A stretch of 64,000 nt of DNA from Deroplatys truncata (taxonomy: Eukaryota; Arthropoda; Insecta; Mantodea; Mantidae). Positions 36,255-46,234 of the stretch are shown here, piece after piece (within the stretch, counting starts at the first letter, position 1; the number at the start of each line of letters is the position of its first letter). The DNA lies in contig CM060978.1 in NCBI GenBank assembly GCA_030765065.1, positions 218,259,498 through 218,323,497 of the forward strand, written 5' to 3'. The notes beneath the pieces were generated by a model. That model was not told the DNA's origin. It saw nothing but the letters and a program-made list of their open reading frames with translations, and ran no database searches. Position numbers and translations under genes: made by a program.

Positions 36255-37480
36255 TCGATTTTTCAACAATAATCCCGAAGAGCTTATGTACATCACTACT
36301 TTCGTTTTATGTTTTAACTGATAATCTCCTTCATTTAATTAAAAAAAAAAGATTTTCGCTTGTATCAATCAACAATATCGCGCAAACTTAAGACTGCAAA
36401 ACAGCGCCGGTGAGACAACGACTGAGCCTTCACCTTGTGTCTGGTCACATGCGTATTCGAACAGAAAATGATACATCAATTGGCTTGGTGCACCAAACGG
36501 AATGGACTGAGAGCAGAACACCGCTCAAACTCCAGCGCATTCAAATCACTCGTATAAGGTGGTATGTGTTCGAAATATGATTGATAGAAATTATTGACCA
36601 AAACTCGTTCGATGGACGGCTCTAAATCAAGTGCTTAACTGTTTTCGTCCTTAGATCATTGAAAAACGCTGTATAAATATAAATCTGGCGTAATGAGAAA
36701 CTCAAAACGGATTTTGAAGAGAAATTAGGTCTCTTTTTAATGTGGCACTGTCGAGTGTCGCTGAGAGTTTCATAAGATGTAGATTTTGTGTGCACCGAAT
36801 TCCATCTTTTAATACATAAGGTCTAAGTTTTATGAATGAAGCATTTGAGTGCCGCTGGTTCTCGAAAGAAGACACATTCATGGGCACCGATCAACTCAGT
36901 GAGTGCTTCACAACAGGCTTCGGGAGGTACTTCACTAAATATCATCCCATTTCACTATAAGAAAGACAACAAAGGAATAGAAAGGACGCTTGAAGTTATA
37001 TGGAAACTTAAAATGTGGATAATGTACAAATCTATAAGTAACAGAAATGGAAAAGAACTGTGTAAAAAGCAAACTTACGAAAGAAACAATATTTCATCAA
37101 AATGTTCCATTTAGTGGTTTATAGAGTGAACGTGAATCTTATACCTACAACCTTTTAGTTGTCGCAGAGTGTCTTCAATTCCGAGATGGGGGGCAGTGGG
37201 AATTCCTCTCTAGTCAAGATTATTCTCTCCCCAGAGTCTGGAAGTATGAACGAGAATGTGAATGTGTGTGTGATCTAATGAAGAAAACCCAAAGTTTATC
37301 AAAAATCCAACGATAAACGAATATGAATTAACACCAATGCCTATAGGCAATAATATGTTCCAAAGGAAAGGCTGCCGATAAAACCATTGCAGTTAAATGG
37401 AACCTTACTTCCCGAAAAAAACACGAAAACATAAACACCACATTAATGTTTGTTGTTCTCTCATGTACTTTAACAGCATA
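32650..37480. other. Long AT-rich stretch without a supportable gene
   Basis: Short frames at 33543-33238 (-), 35139-35435 (+), 35300-35106 (-), 36836-37114 (+) and 36887-36702 (-) carry no domain I recognise and no paired splice structure that I can defend. GC-richer islands at 33230-33540 and 35150-35420 could be buried TE or exon fragments. A pure TTA array lies at 36208-36255. Confidence 0.4.
36208..36255 (+). repeat. (TTA)n microsatellite
   Basis: Uninterrupted TTA/ATT array of about 16 units. Confidence 0.95.
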
Positions 37481-37484
37481 TAAT

Positions 37485-37619
37485 TTCAATAAAATTTGGC
37501 ATCTTTCCCGGGCTTGTAGACCGTAGTCGAACAACAAAGTTATTAATAACTTTACGTTTAATAGCTTTATTTTTCGACCACGACCTACAAGCCCGGAAGA
37601 GGTGTCATATTTTACTAAT
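37485..37619. repeat. ~135-bp imperfect palindrome
   Basis: The left arm (37485-~37548) and right arm (~37556-37619) pair along their length. The perfect core CCGGGCTTGTAG (left, 37508-37519) matches CTACAAGCCCGG on the right, and GTCGAA pairs with TTCGAC. The arms keep pairing into an AT-rich centre, 'attaataactttacg'. A transcript would fold into one long stem with scattered mismatches. The 98-residue minus frame (37624-37328) crosses it by chance. It may be a fold-back MITE or a hairpin RNA source. Confidence 0.85.
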
Positions 37620-38057
37620 AACACCGGCCGTGTAAGCCTAAGAGCATACAGTTTTGTTCAGAAATTATGGGCTAGGGTGAACAATTAGGAGGGCAAAAAC
37701 CGGGGATTAGCAAATACCTGACTTTGAATTAGGTGTATAATCAAGTTCACTTTCCTTTCAGTGACGGGGGTAATTCCAGCTTAATTTTAAATAAAAATGG
37801 TATTTGGAACAAGTTTTTATACAGTTGTACAATTTTATGAAAGCTATAATAAGTAATACCTTTTCCATTATTTATTTCTTACTATTGTTCTAATAGCTTA
37901 ATCTAATTAAAAGCCTCATTTCCATATAAATAAACCGGGATGCTGAGTTTGGTGTAATTAAGATATAAATATTCCATAATTTTGATTTTTTTTCGAAACG
38001 AACAAAAGGATTTTACGTTTAGAAAATGAGAATTTTTTTAACCGTCACCATTACTTA

Positions 38058-38183
38058 TCTGTAGCAGGTACAGCAAAAAATTCGATATCGAGATTTCTTT
38101 GGAAATCACGTTTTGGGGTCTTCTGAATGCATAAAGAGCATGCTTTTAGAAAGATCCGTACTCCATTGTGAACATTGTAACTC
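38058..38183 (+). mobile_element. Old family A 5' fragment, target of the hAT insertion
   Basis: 'aaattcgatatcgagatttc', 'ttttggggtcttctgaat' and 'gtgaacattgtaactc' match the family A 5' quarter in plus orientation. It stops exactly at the 8-bp duplication TGTAACTC (38176-38183) flanking the hAT element. Confidence 0.75.
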
Positions 38184-38539
38184 CGTGGTTCCCAATCTGG
38201 GGGGCGTGAGAGATTTACTGATGCGCAGAGAGCTCAGAAGAAAGCAGAAACATGTGATCAGACAAATAAAACATTTTACATTGTTATTAAAGTTAGCGTG
38301 GGCATTTTTTGTAGAGTTGGCAGCATCAGCTTTGCCTCGCGCGTCACCAAGCTACTGCTGACGCAACACATTCTTCAGTCCGCCCTCTGCGTTGTTAACT
38401 CAGTATTACGCCTGTTGTGCTCCGTGGAAGTAAATAGTATTTTTATTGGTTTTGTACGTTGAGTGAAAATGTTTGCTAAAAGAGCATGTGTTGTATAAAA
38501 AAAACTATATTAAATATTGATTCACGTTTATTGAAAAAC

Positions 38540-40430
38540 GGTGTGTCCAACTGCCACAGTGTCATAATGTCCTCAGTAACGACTCATTGCGGCCTGTGCA
38601 TCTGGAAGGTCATCTAACAACGGCTCACTCGGTGTTGAAAAATAAACCAAAAGAGTTTGTTGTTGTTGTTGGAAAAGAATATCTTTAAGTCGCATGAAAC
38701 TGGACTATCTGCAATCTTTCAGCAGGAAAATGAGAAAGTTATTGAAGCATCATAACAAAAAAACTCATACGTTAAGGTGAGACGTTAACCACATCTTCAT
38801 TTTTAAAGGAACCAGAATTGTTTTGGAGAATATAGTCAGAGAAAAATGGAAAAGTTACCCCTTTCAAATAACAATGTGCAATAGCTAGTTAAAAGACTGA
38901 AAATGTATTTGCCTTGCAGTGTGACGATTCTACTGATATAGCTCAACAATGTCACTTAATAGTATACTGCCGATTTGTGGATGAGAAGAAAACAATGAAA
39001 GAACTATTGTTTTATAAAAACTTGAAAACAACATTAAAAGGTTCTGACGTATTTTCTGCCAATGATGAATTTTTGGTTGAAAATGGTTTGCCTTGGGACA
39101 GAGTTATGGGAATTTGTACTGACGCAGCACCATTCTGTGAGATTGACGTTCTGGCTTCCTAAATGTTACCAAAGAAAAAAAAATCATAATCTTATTGGCT
39201 CTCACTGTATGATCTACAGACAAGCCGTAGCCTCTAAAACTTTACCTGAGAAACGGAGCACTGCACTGAAAGTGGCTATCGTTGTAGTTGATTTAATTAA
39301 GTGCTGTGAATGCTCGTCTTTTATGAGTCCTATATAATGATCACAATGCTGATACACAAGCCCGGTGGCTTTTTTCTTTTGTTTTCTTTTTTTTAAGTTA
39401 CCTTGCTTTACTCAGTTAACCTTACTGTGTTTTTACTGTTTTTCGTTACCGATTGTTACGCAACTATACACACATAAACACACGCACAACACCCATGCCC
39501 ATGGTGGGACTCTATCCGCGACCCTCAGCTTGGCGGAGCGCCGGAGCTATACCCTCCAGCGACCACGGCTACGAGGGCCGACGCATCGAAGGGCAATATA
39601 CTTAGCAGGCTGTATGAGTTGAGATCAGAGGTAGAACTATTCCTTTTGAGTCAAGGGAAAGTTGAGCTTCATCATTGATTCACGATGCTTTATGTCCTCT
39701 CTAGCATACCTTGCAGACTTCTCTGAAACCTTGAAGAATCTGAATCTGAAACTACAAGGTAGAAACACCACAATAATGGATACTAATGATGCCATAAGGG
39801 CCTTTTTGGAAAAGATACAACTATGGAAGCGTCGCCTGGATGCTCCCATTACTAAATTTTCATCATTCCCTCGATTAAATAAACTTCTAGATAGGCAACA
39901 GCGCGATGTCAACGAGTGGAGAGTTATTATCAGTGAACATTTGGATCGGTTTCAAGAAGAGTTCAAACTTTATTTTCCTGATTTGTCTTCAGAAAACTGG
40001 CTGTGCAAATTGGCAAGTTCGCCCTTCACAATTGATGTGCATGAACTTCCTGATGATACAAAAGAGGATGCGATTGAATTTACATGTGATTCAAGTGCTA
40101 AAGAACAGTTTCAACAAAAGGGATTGGAAGAATTTTGGGTCAGTTTCCTTCCTATTTATCCAAGAGTGGCAAAAGAAGCCTTAAAAGTCCTCGTACAGTT
40201 CTCATCTACATACCTATGTGAGATCTAGCCACCATGAAAATAAAACACCGCAGTCGCCTGAGCGTGGAGAGTGACTTAGATGTGCTTCAACTAGTTTGAA
40301 AGCAAGCATTAAGAGCTGCTTGAAGAAAAACAATTTCAACCGTCTCATTGATGCTCTTATTTCTTCTTGTGACCTTCATCACATAGAAACTGTTAGATGT
40401 GAAAAGTGTTGTTCAAGTGAAAACAGTATC
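38540..40430 (+). pseudogene. hAT transposase (ZBED/SCAND3-like), broken
   Basis: Order as in SCAND3/ZBED5-type hAT proteins. A BED zinc-finger remnant at 38552-38665 (QCHNVLSNDSLRPVHLEGHL, then TAHSVLKNKPKEF) supplies Cys and two His. The RNase H-like catalytic core starts at 38914 (QCDDSTDIAQQCHLIVYCRF, D of DDST), then GLPWDRVMGICTDAAP, the second acid region (39085-39132). CMIYRQAVASKTLPEKRS lies at 39210-39262. A SINE interrupts the gene, after which SRLYELRSEVELFLLSQGKV (39608-39663) and a 188-residue frame to 40228 cover the helical and dimerisation region (WKRRLDAPITKFSSFP, LCEI end). Stops follow at 38690, 39160, 39318 and 40228. It is inactive, but order and spacing are well kept. 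Confidence 0.85.
39363..39607 (-). mobile_element. tRNA-derived SINE inside the hAT transposase
   Basis: On the minus strand a tRNA-like head reads GGCCCTCGTAGCCGTGGTCG (from ~39580). Then come 'ccaagctgagggtcgcgg' and a degenerate B box (ggatagagtcccaccatggg), followed by a 'gtgttgtgcgtgtgtttatg' body and a pyrimidine/purine tail (39363-39390). It interrupts the transposase between an 'aatgctgatacacaag' codon series and 'agcaggctgtatgag', which are adjacent in related hAT proteins. It is GC-rich unlike its host. Confidence 0.75.
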
Positions 40431-40671
40431 ATTAGGTATTTAAGTAAGATATAAAGACATTTCTATTTGGATTACCAAGCACTTTAAGACATTATAGTTT
40501 TGCATTACTCTACATTTGATAACCCTCTTTTACTAACCTATAGAATTGCAGATTGTTGTCAGAAAATAATAATAAAGTAAATAAACATAGGGGCCGATAT
40601 ATTTTGGGATTACAAAGGGAGCACAAGGTAGAAAAGGTGTGGAAACATGGTGTAACTCAAACTAAAGTGCC

Positions 40672-42312
40672 TGATCTGTTACATATTTCGTAATAAATAC
40701 AAAAGGAATAGCGGTAATCAAATGTTTAAGGACTGGCCGCTACACGCTGGCCTCACGCCAGCCTTTCCATGACGTCGCAGGAAACAACTAAAAATTGACA
40801 GGATTTTAAAAGAATGACTAAGTATTGAACAATTCGAACCATTAATAACGTATACCTCGGAAATGACCGATGCCACAAAAACTTATTTGAAATAAGTTGG
40901 GTGTTTTAAATAGATCTTCGTTTTTTACTTTCTCTACTACGTATAGTAAGTAGGGGAAGTATTGCATTCCAACCAAGAATTCGATACCGAGATTTCACCG
41001 GAAATATATGTTTTGAGACCTCCTGAATCCAAAAAAGCATTTTTGGAAACATGTCCGTATGTGTCTGTGTGTCTGTCTGTCTGTCTATGTGTCTGTCTGT
41101 GTGTCTGACTGTCTGTGAACAGCATAACTCAGAAACGAACAGTCGGATAAACACCAAACTTGGTATTTAGGTTCAGTATATTCCAGAGATGCGACACGAA
41201 AGTTTTCAAGAAAATACCCCACCCCAGATTACTCTTTACATGGAAGATTTTTCGAAAAATTTAATTTTCTCAAACATGGCTCTAACGATTTTTATTAAAA
41301 TATCATATGTTTAAGATATTTTCATGACAAATAAAATGTATATCTTGAATTTTCTGGGAATGTCTCCAAAAGTATTCTTCATTATGAAATACTTTTGCAT
41401 AACTGGTAAACCATAAGAGATAGACAAAATGTTACTACACAAAAAATGTAGATCGCGTTAAAGTACACAATTTATGTCATATACATTTTTTTTGTTGTTG
41501 AGTGAACCATTTTCGAGATATTGCTTATTATTCCCTTAAATTTTTCAATACTTATTTTCTCAAATGGGAATTCGTTATTCATTTTTTGTCTTGGATATGC
41601 AAAGAGTATTAATCTGTGGCAAAGGGAATAATGCTGCACCTAGCAACCAGCTATTAATAGATATGTATGTGCTTAAAGGTTACTGTATTTCCATATTGCC
41701 CTTGTAAATATATATTCCCCTTACATCTACAAGAAAATTAGCAACAAGATAGAGTCTGCAAATGTTTATCTCGATTAACATGAAGTAGATGGACAATAAG
41801 CGTTTGTAAAAATAGTTTGTACAAGAGTAGAGAAAGTAATGTGAGTGTAACACATCAGATTTTTTGTGTAGTACGTTTCCGTCTACGCTTAGCTTTTACC
41901 AGTTATGCAAGATTATATAAATTTCCTTCCGAAAGAAGAGCACTTCATAAGAGATTCACAGAAAATTCAAGATAGATATTTTATTCCTTATGTAAATATA
42001 TTTAAAATACGGTATTTTAATGAAAATGGTTAGAACTATTTTTCAGAAATTAACACATTTCGAAACAAGTAAAGGGTTGGGGAATTTTCTTCTTCTTAAA
42101 CGCCAACTTTGGTATTTATCTAACATTTCGTTTTTGAATTACGCTGTTCACAGACACACACTCACACACACATATTTTGCTAAAAATGCTTTTTTGGGTT
42201 CAGGGGACGTCAAAGCATGTATTTCCGATGAAATATCGACATCGAATTTTTTTGTTGAATGCAGTACCTTCCCTACTTATGTAGGCACTCACTATACGTT
42301 GTAGAGAAAGTA
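40672..42312 (-). mobile_element. Old family A copy split by a younger one
   Basis: The 3' part in reverse at 40672-40926 ('ctgatctgttacat', 'taatcaaatgtttaagg', 'aagtattgaacaa', 'cctcggaaatgacc', 'atcttcg') continues at 41860 with 'ttttttgtgtagtacg', 'accagttatgcaa', 'ggtattttaatgaaaat', 'ctgttcacagacacaca' and 'cgacatcgaattttt'. It ends 'gtagagaaagtaaaaa' at 42312. Diverged and partly deleted. The young copy 40927-41859 sits in its single T6 site. Confidence 0.85.
40927..41859 (+). mobile_element. Young family A copy with T6/T6 flanks
   Basis: 933 bp from ACTTTCTCTACTACG to CACATCAGA. T6 at 40921-40926 and T6 at 41860-41865 flank it. The host sequence without the insert would read 'cttcgttttttgtgtag', and other unoccupied copies have one T6 there (about 4826 and 50875). 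Internal (GTCT)n-type tract at 41055-41115. 3' half of the 'gtcttggatatgcaaagagtatt' subfamily. Confidence 0.95.
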
Positions 42313-43161
42313 AAAATATGAATATAAAATTTCATGTTTACCAGACACCTTTAACGATGTCAGACAAGAATTTTCAATAAAATTATCCCACTTAAAGAAC
42401 TCTCCTCGTGGTGTTTTTTTATTTTTGGCATTTTGTTTAAAACCATTGTAATAATTTCGTTTAAAATGCATTAAATTTTAAATACCTGCATGAAACTATA
42501 AGAGATAGACAAATACATACTCACTACAGAAAGCAATTCAGAGCGCATTAAAACATGCAATATGTGTCAAAAACTTTTTTTAGTAGCACCAAACTTCTTT
42601 ACATAAAAATATTCCTTTTTACTTTTTTTTTATAAGTTTTCTTAGTTTGAATTATGATGCGGTATCTAATAAACATGTTTGAAAATACATAATTCCCTTT
42701 TTTGCAGCATAGGATCATTAAAAGCAAAACTAACTTGTGATATAACCAATTATTTTATTTCCGCATCATGCATGCAACGAAGTCTGCATTTTTGTAATCT
42801 GAGAGCATTTCTAGACAATCATTAGGTGTGAACGTAAAATGGAAAGAAGTATGGTTTTCTACTGAGTAGTACATAAGCAACGAAATCGAAAGCATGTTTA
42901 CAGATTTTTTTTGAGTTTTTGAGTTACCCAGTTTGTAATTTCGCAATTAATAAGGGCATCACATCTCCAAGTTTGCTGAAATTTGATCTGAGCAATCTAA
43001 AATATGTGAACCTGCAACAACACGAACACTCTGCCCCCAGTCAGATAACCTGCACTTTTGCATGCCTTGGGAAGGAGATGTTGATTACTTCTTCCTTTAT
43101 TTATACTTTGGGGATTTTTGTGAACGTAACTGTATCACCAACTGAATGTATGGATCTCTCT
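42313..43161. other. Mostly unrecognised; old family A scrap at 42480-42600
   Basis: 'ataagagatagacaaata', 'gagcgcattaaaacatgcaat' and 'tgtgtcaaaaactttttt' (42499-42580) match the middle of family A in plus orientation. It may be the far arm of the old copy begun at 38058. The rest shows no gene. Confidence 0.5.
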
Positions 43162-43620
43162 ACCAAGCGGGATGGCTTAAGCGGCAACGTCTGTGGCCCG
43201 GGTTCGATCCTCGGCGACCGCCCACTCTAAACCAAGGGTTATTTTGGGGTTTTCCCTGGTCGCCAGAAGAATGCTGGAGAATGCTTTCCCTTTATTTCGT
43301 TCCATTCATCATTTCATTCATCCTTCATACCGTTGGTCTCTTTTAGGTTCGGAAGTGTCGGCGATGGTGTTTCGGTGCAGCGTGGCAAGGAAAAGGATGT
43401 TCTTTGTAACTCTTTCCACCCTTCTGTATAGGTTGGGGTTCCCTATCTGCCTGTACGTCTGCCGAAGTATCTACTTCTGAAAACTTAGGTACCCTGTCAT
43501 TGTTGTACCGTCGATTCTGGAGCCGCCCGGTGTCTCCTCTCGCCTTATTCTTCCTTCCGGGACGCCTCTTCGTGGGGCCTAGGTACTAAATCCCATCTGG
43601 ATCGGTGCCGAATTCCCTCC
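43162..43620 (+). mobile_element. Family B tRNA-headed SINE-like copy 4
   Basis: Head ACCAAGCGGGATGGCTTAAG, B box GGGTTCGATCC near 43200, then 'gaccgcccactctaaacc' and 'ttttccctggtcgccagaag'. The overlapping frames at 42919-43230, 43146-43346 and 43193-43480 are by-products. Confidence 0.8.
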
Positions 43621-45585
43621 GTTACGGAAGATAGTATAAGATGGATATCTTTTGTTAAGGAAGCTTTACCTTATATTTGTAGGATGTCTTCCATTCACCT
43701 TAAGTCCTTTTGATACGCAGAGTTAGACATTTCTTTCCCCTTTAGTTTGCGCTTTCTGCGGCAAGCGTCAGGTTCACGACAAATAACGGCATTTGAATAA
43801 AACCTACAACCAAAATTCTTGCGGATATCGAATAAAACCAGCCCCTTTCTTCTTCTGGTTTCGAGAAAGACAGGAATATACATGACATAAAGGGGCAGAA
43901 CGTAAATATCTGAGTAGTAGGAATACAAAAGGACGAAAATAGAAAAGTAATCGCAGAGACGATACGGAGAATAAATTGGATCTCAAAAACTGGAACGACG
44001 GTGCGGAAATTCGATATCTCATTCAATGCGAAGCTGAATCTGGCCAGCAAATGTCGTAGAGGATGGATGCGGTGTTCATTATCATTGCGCAGTAGGGTTG
44101 TGCCGCAGGGATCTGGATTTCTGTTCGAATCCTACAATCTTCTGAGACGACTTTAGTATGGGAAAGCTAAACACTGTTATGTATTTATTTTTTGCTGCAG
44201 GATTAGGTATTTATATTGCAAGATTCACAATAAATATCGTTGTAGTTTAACATCGTATAACTGCTAGCGATTTTGTTTTCATTCAATGGTAATGACAATT
44301 GGAATAAACCGGAAATACAGTAGCATATGATTTGGGAAATAATGAAAATAAGTCACGTCTTAAAACCTTCAGAGTAACACTAGCGACGTAACACTCTCTT
44401 CCGTTGAGCCATGTTTAAAAATATATGTATTTCGAAATTAAAACTTCTTCTCTCTTTAAGCAAATACATGTATGAGGTATGGTTTAACAGAAGCCTTAAT
44501 AACAGTATATCGTGCAATATGGAGTCATTCTTCAGATGATGAAATTATTATTTAAAATTTGCTATTTATATCGAAGTTAACACGCAGTTGTGTTTGTTAA
44601 ATAAGGTATTTTCACAACAACTAATGGATTTATTAGATGAAAAGGTTCTTTGTGAGTGTTTATATTACAACAAATACCTGTAAACAAATGTTTTTAGGCT
44701 AATAAATTCTGTAACTGACACTGGAATACTTAGAATCGAGTAACACCTATCTCGATAATGCTAAATTTCCTAACTATTTTTATGTCCAGCTGCTTGGCAC
44801 CTCATGACAAATATAAAATTTAGCCATAGAAGTTGTGATATTCTTACTTTTCTCTTAAATATATAAATCGAATGGTGGTACCCATTTCAGTTGTAACCGC
44901 TAGAAATTTTATAACTTTTGCTAGTTAGTACTTTTTTAAAACCAATATTCTATTTTCATTGTAACTACTCTATGTTTACTGGAAAGGGCTTAATAGTGAA
45001 TATAGTAAGTGAAGTGAATAACCTCAATGTTCGTTTCTAATTTTATTGCATATACTCAAAATTCTAATAGTGTGAACCAAAGCAAAATGGAATTAAACAT
45101 AAAATTTAAAATTTTGTATTAACCATAAATGTATTATAAACGAAAACGATTTACCTTGTACAAACTGGCAACCTATGTTCATAGGAGGTTGATTTGACAA
45201 TAAATTTTATAATGCAATACAACATTTTACATTACTAGAACAGAATATCACTGGTACATATTTAGAAAATGAAGGGTCAAATCCTGAAATTTTAGTAATA
45301 ATTCTGAATTTTGAACGCACAAGAATAAACACAATGGCATTAGTGACCCGGCTCACTTAAATAGCACTCTCGTATGTACATTGGCATTTAGAAAACATTT
45401 CCCGAAATCATTTCAGGAATGCGGCACACACAACAGCTTTACTAGCCTTTATGCCCTTGGGTAACACGTTCTGTCCATAGGGAAGCTAGAAAAAAAAGGT
45501 AGTCTGTTAAACCTATAGCGCATACATGTTGTCCTAGTGACCTCCATAGTATGTTTATTAAATGGTACTTTCGCTGCCATTTACC
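43621..45585. other. No supportable gene
   Basis: Overlapping minus frames at 44050-43695 have no known domain. A B-box-like 'gttcgaatcctac' near 44123 lacks a paired A box and cloverleaf. The rest is AT-rich. Confidence 0.4.
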
Positions 45586-45589
45586 TATG

Positions 45590-45800
45590 TTAGGTAGAGA
45601 AAGTATTGCATTTCACCACAAAATTCAATATCAAGATTTCGCCGGAAATGAATCTTTTGCAAACGTATATCTAGAAAAAAACTGATGTACAACATTCACA
45701 TGACCTTCTCTTCACTCTACCGCGTATTAACGGATACACAAATTATTCCTAAGGAAGCTTATTTTCCTGTCTACTTTATTTTATTCGAGATAAACTTTCT
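45590..45800. mobile_element. Old family A fragments, head-to-head
   Basis: 45592-45665 is a 5' head in plus orientation ('gtagagaaagtattgcatttcacc', 'caatatcaagatttcgccgg'). At 45678 it meets a 3' end in minus orientation ('actgatgtacaacattcacatgaccttctct'). This is another case of one copy entering another at an A-run. Confidence 0.7.
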
Positions 45801-46234
45801 AGAAATAACTGCATTACACATTTCGTTATAAGTTTTCAACTTGCCAAACTTTACCTGTTATGATGTCTCTCATAACCCATATAGAAGCATCGACAACTCA
45901 CTGTGCTCTAATATTATTCCTAACTTTCGGTGGATAATTTCTCCTACGTTTAAGGGAGTGATCACTTACCCATTTTCTTAAGCACGTCTAATTCTCTCAC
46001 ACAATATAGAAACCACCCAATGTGTAACTTTTCTCGAGCAAACTGGCCTCACTAAAGAGCTGTTCTTGACACATCACGTGAAAAATTACCAACACCTTTC
46101 CTTCTGTGATCATCGAGAGCGCCGATCTAGGCGTCCCTCTAGTTCTTAAGACCCATAATCCCAGAATTCTTCCGTGGTAGAATGAAAGTTGTAGTCTAGC
46201 CATCAAAGCGAAAAATAGAGCTTATTGTAAATAC

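Larger units (their letters stand above)
38184..40650 (+). mobile_element. hAT transposon with intact 8-bp target duplication
   Basis: Left end CGTGGTTCCCAATCTGGGG (38184-) and right end '...aggtgtggaaacatgg' (-40650) form imperfect inverted repeats of the CAGTGGTTCTCAACC type known from ZBED/Charlie-like hATs. TGTAACTC occurs immediately on both sides (38176-38183 and 40651-40658), the 8-bp duplication expected for hAT. The element carries one broken transposase gene and was itself hit by a SINE (39363-39607). Confidence 0.85.

Noticed and set aside
44095..44145. tRNA-like B box gttcgaatcctac
   Set aside because: No A box at the right distance and no cloverleaf pairing.
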